A stretch of DNA of 64,000 nt, taken from Streptomyces aculeolatus. GTDB taxonomy: Bacteria; Actinomycetota; Actinomycetes; Streptomycetales; Streptomycetaceae. The stretch spans positions 124,001 through 188,000 of the forward strand of contig NZ_JAINRD010000001.1 of the NCBI RefSeq assembly GCF_020400605.1, given 5' to 3'. Under the pieces are notes generated by a model. It had not been told where the DNA came from and made no database searches. It worked only from the letters and a program-made list of their open reading frames with translations. Below, in pieces: positions 30,536 through 38,642 of this stretch (its first letter is position 1; every line of letters begins with the position of its first letter). A program made the position numbers and the translations under genes.

Positions 30536-31579
30536 ATGGCAGGCTCTGTGCAGTGCGAGTCTGAAGTCGAGGAGAGTGAATCCTTGCGGTCCGACGCCAA
30601 TGTCGCGGGGCCGATGGCCGATCCGGTCCCCGGTCCCCGCTCCGAATCGGCGGATGTTTCACGTGAAACTCCGCCTCCGATGGACGACACTCCGATCGGC
30701 CGTGCCGCTCAACTCGCCGTAGAGGCGCTCGGGCGGGCCGGTCAGGGTCTGCCGCGCCCCGAGCAGACCCGCGTGATGGTCGTCGCCAACCAGAAGGGTG
30801 GGGTCGGCAAGACCACCACCACGGTCAACCTGGCGGCATCGCTGGCCCTGCACGGGGCCCGGGTGCTGGTCATCGACCTCGATCCGCAGGGCAATGCCTC
30901 GACCGCACTGGGCGTCGACCACCACGCCGAAGTCCCGTCGGTCTACGACGTGCTGGTGGAAGCCAAGCCGCTGGCCGAGGTGGTGCAGCCGGTCCCCGAT
31001 GTCGAGGGGCTGTTCTGCGCGCCGGCGACCATCGATCTCGCGGGCGCGGAGATCGAGTTGGTCTCGCTGGTGGCTCGGGAGAGCCGGCTGAAGCGGGCGA
31101 TCGACGCCTACGAGCAGCCGTTGGACTACATCTTCATCGACTGCCCGCCCTCACTCGGCCTGCTGACGGTCAACGCCATGGTGGCGGGCAACGAGGTGCT
31201 CATCCCCATCCAGTGCGAGTACTACGCGCTGGAAGGGCTGGGGCAGCTCCTGCACAACGTCGACCTGGTGCGCGGACACCTCAACCCCCGGCTCCATGTG
31301 TCGACGATCCTCCTCACGATGTACGACGGGAGGACGCGCCTGGCCTCCCAGGTGGCGGACGAAGTCCGCGGCCACTTCGGCGCCGAGGTACTGAGGACCA
31401 GCATCCCGCGCTCGGTGCGCATCTCCGAGGCACCGAGCTACGGGCAGACGGTCCTCACCTACGATCCGGGGTCGAGCGGCTCGCTCTCCTATTTGGAGGC
31501 GGCCCGCGAGATGGCCCTGCGCGGTATGCCCAGACAGGGCGAAGCTCATCACGAGCGGCACGACGGAGGGGCTCAGTGA
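30536..31579 (+). CDS. parA: chromosome partitioning ATPase ParA
   Basis: A 347-residue Walker-type ATPase that moves ParB-parS complexes; in Streptomyces it works mainly during sporulation. The deviant Walker A is [10 protein letters not shown] (about residue 87), followed by [12 protein letters not shown] and FIDCPPSLG. The first 80 residues are acidic and low in conservation. ATG 30536 ([16 protein letters not shown]) is chosen by similarity to Streptomyces ParA; ATG 30680 (MDDTPIG) is an alternative. A parS inside the gene (30655) is read as DVSRET. The stop overlaps parB (GTGA). Confidence 0.95.
   Translation: MAGSVQCESEVEESESLRSDANVAGPMADPVPGPRSESADVSRETPPPMDDTPIGRAAQLAVEALGRAGQGLPRPEQTRVMVVANQKGGVGKTTTTVNLAASLALHGARVLVIDLDPQGNASTALGVDHHAEVPSVYDVLVEAKPLAEVVQPVPDVEGLFCAPATIDLAGAEIELVSLVARESRLKRAIDAYEQPLDYIFIDCPPSLGLLTVNAMVAGNEVLIPIQCEYYALEGLGQLLHNVDLVRGHLNPRLHVSTILLTMYDGRTRLASQVADEVRGHFGAEVLRTSIPRSVRISEAPSYGQTVLTYDPGSSGSLSYLEAAREMALRGMPRQGEAHHERHDGGAQ
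30655..30670. promoter_or_regulatory. parS site inside parA
   Basis: TGTTTCACGTGAAACT, 15 of 16 matches to the consensus, is embedded in the parA coding sequence and read as VSRET at about residues 41-45. Confidence 0.95.
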
Positions 31580-32676
31580 CGGAACGACGCAGAGGACTGG
31601 GCCGCGGGCTGGGGGCGCTGATCCCCGCCGCTCCCACTCCCGCCGATGACTCGGGACCGCTGGTCGGCGGCGCCACCATGTCGCCGGGCGCGGTGCCGGT
31701 CATAGTGTCGGAGCGGACGCCGCAGCCCGAGGCACAGGGGTACGAGGAGCAGGTCCCGCCGGAGCACGCCTACGAGGCGCCGCCGGTCGTCGAGGCTGCC
31801 GCGGACAGCGGCGAAGTGGCCGGTGCGCACTTCGCCGAGGTTCCGCTGGACGCCATCACGCCGAACCCGCGGCAGCCGCGTGAGGTGTTCGACGAGGACT
31901 CCCTCGCCGAACTGGTCACCTCCATCCAGGAGGTCGGTCTCCTCCAGCCGGTCGTCGTCCGACGGCTGGGCTCGGACCGCTATGAGCTGGTCATGGGTGA
32001 GCGCCGCTGGCGTGCCTGCCGTGAGGCCGGCATGGAGCGGATTCCCGCGATCGTCCGCGCCACGGACGACGAGAAGCTCCTCCTGGACGCGCTGCTGGAG
32101 AACCTGCACCGCGCGCAGCTCAACCCGCTGGAAGAGGCCGCTGCCTACGACCAGTTGCTGCGGGACTTCGAGTGCACGCACGACCAGCTCGCCGACCGGA
32201 TCGGCCGCTCCCGTCCCCAGGTCTCCAACACGCTGCGGCTGCTGCGGCTCTCGCCGCCCGTGCAGCGGCGGGTTGCGGCCGGGGTGATCTCCGCGGGCCA
32301 TGCCCGGGCACTGCTGTCCGTGGAGGACGCGGGCGATCAGGACCGGCTGGCACACCGCATCGTGGCCGAGGGGCTGTCGGTGCGGGCCGTCGAGGAGATC
32401 GTGACCCTCATGGGGTCGGAGCCCAAGAGCGGGCGCCGGCCGAAGGCGCCGCGAGCGGGCAACCGGATGTCGCCGGCGCTGACCGATCTGGCGTCCCGGC
32501 TCTCCGACCGCTTCGAGACCCGGGTGAAGGTCGACCTCGGTCAGAAGAAGGGGAAGATCGTCGTCGAGTTCGCGTCGATAGAGGATCTGGAGCGCATCCT
32601 CGGCTCGATGGCACCCGGTGAGGGCAGGGTGCTGGAGAAGAAGCTGAGCGACGAGGACGCCGACGAGGACGAGTAG
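31576..32676 (+). CDS. parB: chromosome partitioning protein ParB
   Basis: A 366-residue parS-binding CTPase clamp. The N-terminus ([16 protein letters not shown]) is the ParA-contact region; a variable Pro/Glu-rich linker follows to about residue 85; the CTP/parS domain shows [34 protein letters not shown] and [12 protein letters not shown]; the helix-turn-helix is [23 protein letters not shown]; the C-terminal dimerisation domain ends in an acidic tail. GTG 31576 overlaps the parA stop. A perfect terminator follows. Confidence 0.97.
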   Translation: MTERRRGLGRGLGALIPAAPTPADDSGPLVGGATMSPGAVPVIVSERTPQPEAQGYEEQVPPEHAYEAPPVVEAAADSGEVAGAHFAEVPLDAITPNPRQPREVFDEDSLAELVTSIQEVGLLQPVVVRRLGSDRYELVMGERRWRACREAGMERIPAIVRATDDEKLLLDALLENLHRAQLNPLEEAAAYDQLLRDFECTHDQLADRIGRSRPQVSNTLRLLRLSPPVQRRVAAGVISAGHARALLSVEDAGDQDRLAHRIVAEGLSVRAVEEIVTLMGSEPKSGRRPKAPRAGNRMSPALTDLASRLSDRFETRVKVDLGQKKGKIVVEFASIEDLERILGSMAPGEGRVLEKKLSDEDADEDE

Positions 32677-32702
32677 ACCACTCCCCCCTCTCTCCCGACG
32701 AG

Positions 32703-32735
32703 ACAGGCCGCGGATGGAATCCGCGGCCTGTTTTG
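32703..32735 (+). terminator. parB terminator
   Basis: A perfect 13-bp stem (ACAGGCCGCGGAT / ATCCGCGGCCTGT) with a 3-nt loop, followed by TTTTG, is a classic intrinsic terminator 27 bases after parB. Confidence 0.92.
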
Positions 32736-32800
32736 TCGTCTCCGGATACGATGCATACGGGTATCGAGGGGGATGCCGGTGAAGGAGAGGATCGGGCTTC

Positions 32801-33418
32801 ATGGGGCGAAGGCTCGTACCGATCACCCTGGACAATCTGCCGGATGTCCCCCGGCGGTGCCGCTCGTGCGTCTTCTGGGAGCTGGACCCCGTCAGCGGTG
32901 AAGCCGCCGCCAAGACCGGGCACCCGGAGCGGGAGAAGGAGGCGTGGATCTCCTCCGTCCTGCTGGAGTGGGGATCCTGTGGCCGCGTCGTCTACGTCGA
33001 CGATGTGCCGGCCGGCTTCGTGATGTACGCCCCGCCCGCCTACGTGCCCCGCTCCCTCGCCTTCCCGACGAGCCCGGTGTCGGCGGACGCCGTCCAGCTG
33101 ATGACCGCCTGGCTCAACCCCGGGTATCAGGGGCAGGGGCTCGGCCGGACCATCGTCCAGACCGTCGCGAAGGATCTCCTGCGCCGAGGGGTCAAAGCCG
33201 TCGAGGCGTTCGGAGACGCGGCGTGGAAGGAGCCGGCGTGCATGCTGCCGGCCGATCATCTGGTGTCGGTCGGCTTCAAGACCGTACGGCCGCACCATCG
33301 CTATCCCCGGATGCGGCTGGAGCTGCGCTCCGCGATCTCCTGGAAGGAGGACGTGGAGCTGGCGCTCGACAAGCTGCTCGGCGCCGCGAGGAAGGACCCG
33401 GTGCTGCGGCCGCTCTGA
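32801..33418 (+). CDS. GNAT family N-acetyltransferase
   Basis: A 205-residue acetyltransferase-like protein. The acetyl-CoA-binding region is seen as TAWLNPGYQGQGLGRTIVQTVAKDLLRRG (about 102-130), after VPAGFVMYAPPAYVP. A Cys-containing motif near the start (RRCRSCVFWELDP) is distinctive of this subgroup. ATG 32801 follows GAAGGAGAGG. It stands alone between two terminators, after parB; Mycobacterium has cwlM in this interval. The substrate is unknown. Confidence 0.88.
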   Translation: MGRRLVPITLDNLPDVPRRCRSCVFWELDPVSGEAAAKTGHPEREKEAWISSVLLEWGSCGRVVYVDDVPAGFVMYAPPAYVPRSLAFPTSPVSADAVQLMTAWLNPGYQGQGLGRTIVQTVAKDLLRRGVKAVEAFGDAAWKEPACMLPADHLVSVGFKTVRPHHRYPRMRLELRSAISWKEDVELALDKLLGAARKDPVLRPL

Positions 33419-33432
33419 TCGCCGCCCGGCAC

Positions 33433-33470
33433 GACGAAGGGCCCGTCCTCGCAAGGACGGGCCCTTCGTC
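33433..33470. terminator. bidirectional terminator, perfect 17-bp stem
   Basis: Arms 33433-33449 and 33454-33470 pair perfectly with loop CGCA. It lies between the convergent GNAT and trxA genes and can end both transcripts. Confidence 0.92.
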
Positions 33471-33483
33471 TGTCGGCTACTGC

Positions 33484-33518
33484 GTTTCACGTGCCACGAT
33501 GACGTTTCACGTGAAACG
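33484..33518. promoter_or_regulatory. parS site and degenerate half-matching neighbour
   Basis: CGTTTCACGTGAAACG at 33503-33518 is a parS with the 14-bp core intact. Ten bases apart, 33484-33497 reads GTTTCACGTGCCAC, where the left half is perfect and the right half is broken, suggesting a decayed second parS. Both are outside genes. Confidence 0.9.
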
Positions 33519-33530
33519 AGGAGCGCTGGG

Positions 33531-33860
33531 TCAGCCGATGAACTCGGTGAGGTCGCGCTCCAGGGCCGCCTTGGGCTTGGCGCCGACGATGGTCTTCACG
33601 ACCTCGCCGCCCTGGTAGACGTTCATCGTCGGGATCGACATGATCCCGTACTTCGCGGCCGTCGCCGGGTTCTCGTCGATGTTGAGCTTGACGATGGTGA
33701 TCTTCTCCGGGTTCTCCGCGGCGATGGCCTCCAGCGACGGAGCGATCTGGCGGCACGGACCGCACCAGGCAGCCCAGAAGTCGACCAGTACGGGCTTGTC
33801 GCTCTTGAGGACCTTCTCCTCGAAGTCCGCATCGGTTGCGGTCACCGTGGCACCGGCCAT
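33531..33860 (-). CDS. trxA: thioredoxin
   Basis: A 109-residue thioredoxin with the active site WCGPC (Cys33 and Cys36) after VLVDFWAAW, and the cis-proline in SIPTMNVYQGG. It reduces disulphides using electrons from TrxB, encoded just upstream. ATG 33860 follows GGAG on the minus strand. The gap of 42 bases from trxB indicates a trxB-trxA operon. Confidence 0.97.
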   Translation of the reverse strand: MAGATVTATDADFEEKVLKSDKPVLVDFWAAWCGPCRQIAPSLEAIAAENPEKITIVKLNIDENPATAAKYGIMSIPTMNVYQGGEVVKTIVGAKPKAALERDLTEFIG

Positions 33861-33902
33861 GGCGTACTCCTTACGTCGTTGTGCGTTGATGGCTGCGCGG
33901 TC

Positions 33903-34880
33903 TCAGACGGCGTCTGCGACCTTCTCCGGCTCCGCCGACTTCTCCTGGTCGGCGATCGCGGCGAGGTAGCGCTCGGCGTCCAGCGCCGAAGAGCAACCCG
34001 TCCCGGCGGCGGTGATCGCCTGGCGGTAGGTGTGGTCCACGACGTCGCCCGACGCGAAGACCCCGGGGAGGTTGGTGCGCGTGGAGGGGGCGTCGACCGT
34101 GAGGTAGCCCTCCCCGTCGAGCTCCAGCTGCCCCTTGAACAGCTCCGTGCGCGGGTCGTGTCCGATGGCGATGAACAGACCCGTGACCGCGATCTCGGAC
34201 TCCGCACCCGTCTTGGTGTTCCGCAGGGTCAGGCCGGAGACCTTGTCGCCCCCGTGGATGGCGGCGACCTCGCTGTCCCAGATGAAGGAGATCTTCGGGT
34301 CCGCGAAGGCCCGCTCCTGCATCGCCTTGCTGGCACGCAGGCTGTCCCGGCGGTGGATCACCGTGACGCTGCTGGCAAAGCGGGAGAGGAACGTGGCTTC
34401 CTCCATCGCCGTGTCGCCACCGCCGACGACCACGATGTCCTGCTCGCGGAAGAAGAAGCCGTCACAGGTGGCACACCACGAGATACCCCGGCCGGACAGC
34501 TCGTCCTCCCGCGGCAGCCCCAGCTTGCGGTGCTGCGACCCGGTGGAGACGATCACGGTCCGCGCGCGGTGGACGGTGCCCGCGGTGTCGGTGACGGTCT
34601 TGATGTCGCCGGTGAGGTCGACGGACACCACGTCGTCGGGTACCAGCTCGGCGCCGAAGCGCTCCGCCTGTGCCCGCATGTTGTCCATCAGATCCGGGCC
34701 CATGATTCCGTCGCGGAAACCCGGGAAGTTCTCCACGTCGGTGGTGTTCATGAGCGCGCCGCCCGCGGTGACGGCGCCTTCGAAGACCAGCGGCTGCAGC
34801 GCGGCGCGGGCGGTGTACAGCGCGGCGGTATACCCCGCCGGCCCCGAGCCGATGATGATCACGTTGCGAACGTCGCTCAC
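33903..34880 (-). CDS. trxB: thioredoxin reductase
   Basis: A 325-residue flavoprotein that reduces thioredoxin with NADPH. It has the FAD motif [15 protein letters not shown], redox-active CATC in ISWCATCDG, the NADPH motif [10 protein letters not shown] and the C-terminal FAD motif [35 protein letters not shown] 34880 ([11 protein letters not shown]) is chosen because GGAAGAG precedes it and the longer frame to 34952 would start right at the promoter. A sigma-R promoter lies upstream. Confidence 0.97.
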   Translation of the reverse strand: MSDVRNVIIIGSGPAGYTAALYTARAALQPLVFEGAVTAGGALMNTTDVENFPGFRDGIMGPDLMDNMRAQAERFGAELVPDDVVSVDLTGDIKTVTDTAGTVHRARTVIVSTGSQHRKLGLPREDELSGRGISWCATCDGFFFREQDIVVVGGGDTAMEEATFLSRFASSVTVIHRRDSLRASKAMQERAFADPKISFIWDSEVAAIHGGDKVSGLTLRNTKTGAESEIAVTGLFIAIGHDPRTELFKGQLELDGEGYLTVDAPSTRTNLPGVFASGDVVDHTYRQAITAAGTGCSSALDAERYLAAIADQEKSAEPEKVADAV

Positions 34881-34954
34881 GGACTCTTCCTTGTCTACGA
34901 CCGGCTGCCTGAAGGGGCGGGGACCGCTTGCGTCCTGTCCCTCTCTCCCCACCC

Positions 34955-34980
34955 AACGGATCCTACGGGCCGGACATTCC
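34955..34980 (-). promoter_or_regulatory. sigma-R type promoter of trxBA
   Basis: On the minus strand GGAAT (34976-34980) and GTT (34955-34957) are exactly 18 bases apart, the known SigR consensus GGAAT-N18-GTT for disulphide-stress genes. S. coelicolor trxBA is a classic SigR target. The site lies about 75 bases before the trxB start. Confidence 0.85.
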
Positions 34981-35000
34981 CTTGGGTGGTTGGGCGCGGC

Positions 35001-35972
35001 TCAGGGTCGCTGGAAGGTGTCGCGGTGCAGGATCTTGCCCGGCTGGTCCGGGGAGCCCGCACAGGACGAATCCACCACGTAGGCGTCCACTCGCTGTGGG
35101 TCGCCGGTGTGCGGCAGCACGACGACGTACACGGGTGTTCCCTCGTACGTGTCCTTCTCGGCCGCCAGGGGCGCGTCGGAGCGGTTGACGGCGGCCCGTA
35201 CGCATGTGGGCACCTGGGGGGCGTCGCCTTCGGCGACGAACGGATCGTCACCGGCGTCGGCCGTGCCTTCGCCGGCGTCACCGGACTCCCGCCGCTCCGG
35301 CTGCTGGAGCATGCCGAGCACCCGGGACTCCAGGGTGCCGGGGCTCAGCGGCCCCCGGGAGGCGTCGCTCGGGACTGCCTTCGGGGCGTTCTCCTCGGCG
35401 CTCCCCTGAGCGTTGTCCTGGACGGCGGACGTCTCCGAGGCTCCGCTGTCGTCTCCGTCGCCCGTCGGGAGCTGGACGAGCACGAGGCTCAGCGCGACGA
35501 TCGCGACCGCCCCCGCGGCGCCGAGGAGCACGCGGGGCCAGCGCCGGGCGCGCCGGCCGGGGCCGGTGGCGTCCGCCGCGCGGTGACCCGCGGGCCGGCG
35601 GTGCGAGCGGGCGGCACGTGTTTCACGTGAAACGGCCTCGCGCGGACCGGGCACGTGGGTCGCGGGCGGCGCGGTTTCACGTGAAACATCGACGGCCGAG
35701 CCGTCCGCGTCGTAGCGCGCCTCGGCCGCCAGGGCGGCGTCGATGCGCCCGGCGATCTCGGCGGGCATCGGCCCCGGATCCGGGAGGGTGCCGAGGAGGC
35801 CGCGTACGCCGTCGAGGGCCTCCTGAATCTCGCGGCAGGTGGCGCACTCGTCGAGATGGCGGTGGAGCTGCTGGCTGCGCGCGGGGGACGTCAGGCCTTC
35901 GGAGAGGTCGGCCAGTTCCTCGACCTCCGGGTGCCCGTCGTCGGAGCCGGAGGGCTGCGGGATCTGCGTCAC
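35001..35972 (-). CDS. anti-sigma factor with zinc-binding HxxxCxxC motif
   Basis: A 323-residue membrane protein. The N-terminus holds a zf-HC2/ZAS motif, His39-Cys43-Cys46 (HLDECATC), typical of proteins that hold ECF sigma factors. One membrane segment is at about 146-166 (VLLGAAGAVAIVALSLVLVQL), then an Asp/Ser-rich extracellular part. Its ATG overlaps the sigM stop region by four bases, so it is co-translated with sigM and is probably its antagonist (RsmA of Mycobacterium by position). Two parS sites are encoded in it as VSRET. Confidence 0.9.
   Translation of the reverse strand: MTQIPQPSGSDDGHPEVEELADLSEGLTSPARSQQLHRHLDECATCREIQEALDGVRGLLGTLPDPGPMPAEIAGRIDAALAAEARYDADGSAVDVSRETAPPATHVPGPREAVSRETRAARSHRRPAGHRAADATGPGRRARRWPRVLLGAAGAVAIVALSLVLVQLPTGDGDDSGASETSAVQDNAQGSAEENAPKAVPSDASRGPLSPGTLESRVLGMLQQPERRESGDAGEGTADAGDDPFVAEGDAPQVPTCVRAAVNRSDAPLAAEKDTYEGTPVYVVVLPHTGDPQRVDAYVVDSSCAGSPDQPGKILHRDTFQRP
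35619..35634. promoter_or_regulatory. parS site inside the anti-sigma gene
   Basis: TGTTTCACGTGAAACG, 15 of 16 matches, read on the minus strand as VSRET within the linker before the membrane segment. Confidence 0.94.
35673..35688. promoter_or_regulatory. second parS site inside the anti-sigma gene
   Basis: GGTTTCACGTGAAACA, 15 of 16 matches, 54 bases (18 codons) from the previous site and in the same frame, also read as VSRET. Confidence 0.94.
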
Positions 35973-36631
35973 GACTTCTCACCTCCGCCCTTCGCCGCAC
36001 GTACGTCGTTCTGCTCTGCCGTCGGTGGGACGGATGTCCCCTGCGCCGGGTTCCGTCCTCCCGTTCCGGAGCCGGCCGCGGACAGCCGCAGATGACGTAC
36101 GAGAGGAAGGAGGCGGGCGCGACCGCGGGCGCAACGGCTCTTCACGGTACCCGCGGGAACGCCGAGGATGTCGGCCGCCTCCGCGACGGGATAGCCCGCC
36201 ATGTCCACGAGCACCAGGGCGGCACGCTGCTCCACGGGCAGGGTCGCCAGCGCCTCACGTAGCTCACGACCGGTGTCCTCCCGCTCCGCGGGCGCCTCAG
36301 CGGACTCCTCCGGCTCCAGCAGCTGCTCGAAGTGTTCGGTATCCCCGACCGGTGCCGCGCGGCGGCTGGCGGCCTTACGAGCGCGGTCCAGGCAGGCGTT
36401 CACGGTGATGCGGTGCAGCCAGGTGGTGACGGCGGACTGCCCGCGGAAGGTGTGCGCCGCGCGGAACGCCGACAGCAGCGCGTCCTGCACCGCGTCCGCC
36501 GCCTCCTCGCGGTCGCCGAGGGTACGGAGGGCCACGGCCCACAGCCGGTCCCGGTGGCGTCTGACGATCTCGGCGAAGGCGTGCGGGTCCTCGCCGGAGA
36601 CATGCCGGGCGAGGAGTGTGCGGTCGTCCAT
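35969..36631 (-). CDS. sigM: ECF RNA polymerase sigma factor SigM
   Basis: A 220-residue ECF sigma factor. Region 2 is at about 15-85 (AFAEIVRRHRDRLWAVALRTLGDREEAADAVQDALLSAFRAAHTFRG, then SAVTTWLHRITVNACLDRAR), and region 4 at about 120-175 (LPVEQRAALVLVDMAGYPVAEAADILGVPAGTVKSRCARGRARL). ATG 36631 (MDDRTLL) is preferred; a GTG at 36721 would overlap the upstream gene by 35 bases. The order sigM-anti-sigma-trxB-trxA and the adjoining murJ match Mycobacterium Rv3911 and flanks. Confidence 0.92.
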   Translation of the reverse strand: MDDRTLLARHVSGEDPHAFAEIVRRHRDRLWAVALRTLGDREEAADAVQDALLSAFRAAHTFRGQSAVTTWLHRITVNACLDRARKAASRRAAPVGDTEHFEQLLEPEESAEAPAEREDTGRELREALATLPVEQRAALVLVDMAGYPVAEAADILGVPAGTVKSRCARGRARLLPLVRHLRLSAAGSGTGGRNPAQGTSVPPTAEQNDVRAAKGGGEKS

Positions 36632-36686
36632 GTCGCCGCTGGCGTTCTCCAACGCCGACCCCTCCCCCCGGTCGAGTGCTGCCCGC

Positions 36687-38531
36687 TCAGCTCCGAATCT
36701 GGATGTCGGAGATCTTGCCACGGAAGTTGCCCTCGTTCGACGGGGGAATCTCCGTGAGCCACAGCAGAACGTACTGGGTGACGACCGGCTTGGTGGGCTT
36801 GAGCGTCAGATTGGTGCCGTCCGCCGCATCGAATTCCTCGAAGCCGGACAGGTCCGTCGGCATCGACGCCGTGTCCTGCGGGGTGGCCATGGCGGTCAGC
36901 TTGCTGTCGCCGATGAGGGACACCTCGACGCTGCCGACGCGCTTCGGCTCACCGAGGTCCAGGACCAGCCCGACGCCCTCCTTGAGGTTCCCGAAGACCT
37001 CGCTCGTGTACCACTTGGTCTCCCAGTAGCTCGACGGGTCGGCGTCGTAGGCGGCGGGGACGCTGCTCGGGGACTCGCTGCCGGTGCCGTACGGGTCGAA
37101 ATCCGTGGCGCTCTCGATCTCCACCGGCTTGCCGCCCCCGCGGCCGCCGGAGCCTCCGCCACCACCGGGCTGCGCGGCGGAGTTGCCGGTGTCGCCACTC
37201 CGGCCGTCGTGGTTGATGAGGGCGTCGGCGAGCTGCCAGCTGCCCAGGGCGAGCGCGACGATCAGCAGCACGGACACGCACCACTTCACGGCCTTCCCGG
37301 TCCGTCCCGGCAGCGTGGGCGGAGCGGGCGGCGGCATGGCGCCGGCCGGGCGCGCGGCGGGCCCGCCGGGGCGGCCGCCGCCGCTCTGCGCGTAGCCCTG
37401 CTGGTACGTCGTCTGCTGGAACGGCGCGGGCCGCGGGTACTGCGGCTCCGGAGGGCGGATGCGGGGCAGCTCGGCGCACGCGGCGCTCAGCTCGGCGGGC
37501 GACGTGCACGGCCGCGGGTGCGCCGCGGCGGCGGGGGAGCCGGCCGCGAGCGCGCGCATGGCCAGCTCCGACAGCCCGCGGTGCACCCCCGCACGCACCT
37601 GGTCCGGCGCGATGAGGCCGACGTGCTTGGGGAGCCCGGCGAGCCCGTAGGCGTCGCCCTCGTACGGCCAGCGGCCCGTCAGGGCGGCGTACAGCAGGGC
37701 GCCGACGGCCTCGGTGTCGGTGCGCTGCGGGTCGTCCGCCTCCGTGCCGTACAGCGCCGCGTGCACGGACAGCCCGCGGATGCGCCACTGCCCGCTGCCG
37801 GTCCGCAGCACGGCGGACGGCGTGAGCCTCAGGTGCGCCAGGTCCTTGCGGTGGGCGGCGGCCAGCGCCTGGGAGACCTGCGTGACGAGTTCGTACGCCT
37901 CGTGCGGCTCCATCGGCGCGCCGCCGGCGAGCAGCGTCGACAACTCGGTGGCGTCGGGGAGCCATTCGTGGACCACGTAGACGACGTTGTTCTCCTCGAC
38001 GGCGTCGAGGACCTGGACGAAGCGCGGGTCGCCGATGAGAGCCGCGGCGCGGGCGGCGTCGAGGACCGCCTCGGCGTGGTCGTGCCCGGCGGCCAGGACG
38101 TGGACGCCGACGGCGCGGCGCAGCTTCTCGTCGACCGCGCGCCAGCTGCTGAAGCCGTCGAGCCGGGTGACGCACTCCTCCAGGCGGTAGCGCTCGGCGA
38201 GTTTGTGGCCGCTGTGCATCTCGGCGGCAGGGACGCCCGCTCGGCGCGTGGTCGTGGGTGCGGCCGGCTCCGCGGCCGGGGCGTCGGCCTCCGCGGCGTC
38301 GGCCGCCGGAGCCTCGGCGGCGGGTTCCGCATCGCCGGCTTCCGTCCCGGCAGGTTCCGTATCGCCGGCGTCCTCGGCGCCGGAGTCGGGGGCTGCCGTG
38401 GCAGGGGCCTCGGCAGCGGGGGTCTCCGCAGCGCCGGTTGGATCTTCCGTTTCCGTCGCGTCCGTCGTGTCGGCCGCATCGCTGCGGTTCGCCGCCGAGC
38501 CGTCGACGGCTGCCGTGCTCCGTTCCGCCAC
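36687..38531 (-). CDS. pseudokinase membrane protein next to murJ
   Basis: A 614-residue protein: an acidic Ala/Glu-rich N-terminus (to about 110), a kinase-like domain (about 115-350), a Pro/Gly linker, a membrane segment near 400-420 (WCVSVLLIVALALGSWQLA) and an extracellular discoidin-like domain at the C-terminus. Catalytic motifs are broken: HLRLTPS replaces HRDxKPxN, IRGLSVH replaces DFG, and no VAxK lysine is seen, so it should not phosphorylate. In Mycobacterium a similar pseudokinase is fused to MurJ. GTG 38531 is chosen (VAERSTAAVD, GGAGGCAGGAA upstream); ATG 38576 or 38591 are alternatives. Confidence 0.88.
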   Translation of the reverse strand: MAERSTAAVDGSAANRSDAADTTDATETEDPTGAAETPAAEAPATAAPDSGAEDAGDTEPAGTEAGDAEPAAEAPAADAAEADAPAAEPAAPTTTRRAGVPAAEMHSGHKLAERYRLEECVTRLDGFSSWRAVDEKLRRAVGVHVLAAGHDHAEAVLDAARAAALIGDPRFVQVLDAVEENNVVYVVHEWLPDATELSTLLAGGAPMEPHEAYELVTQVSQALAAAHRKDLAHLRLTPSAVLRTGSGQWRIRGLSVHAALYGTEADDPQRTDTEAVGALLYAALTGRWPYEGDAYGLAGLPKHVGLIAPDQVRAGVHRGLSELAMRALAAGSPAAAAHPRPCTSPAELSAACAELPRIRPPEPQYPRPAPFQQTTYQQGYAQSGGGRPGGPAARPAGAMPPPAPPTLPGRTGKAVKWCVSVLLIVALALGSWQLADALINHDGRSGDTGNSAAQPGGGGGSGGRGGGKPVEIESATDFDPYGTGSESPSSVPAAYDADPSSYWETKWYTSEVFGNLKEGVGLVLDLGEPKRVGSVEVSLIGDSKLTAMATPQDTASMPTDLSGFEEFDAADGTNLTLKPTKPVVTQYVLLWLTEIPPSNEGNFRGKISDIQIRS

Positions 38532-38642
38532 CGCCGTTCCTGCCTCCCCAACTCTCGTGCCGTGCAGCCGCGCCATGACAATTGTGCCCACAGCCTCACG
38601 TCATCCTCGACACACGGCGATGACGGAAGGTTGTGCCCCCGG

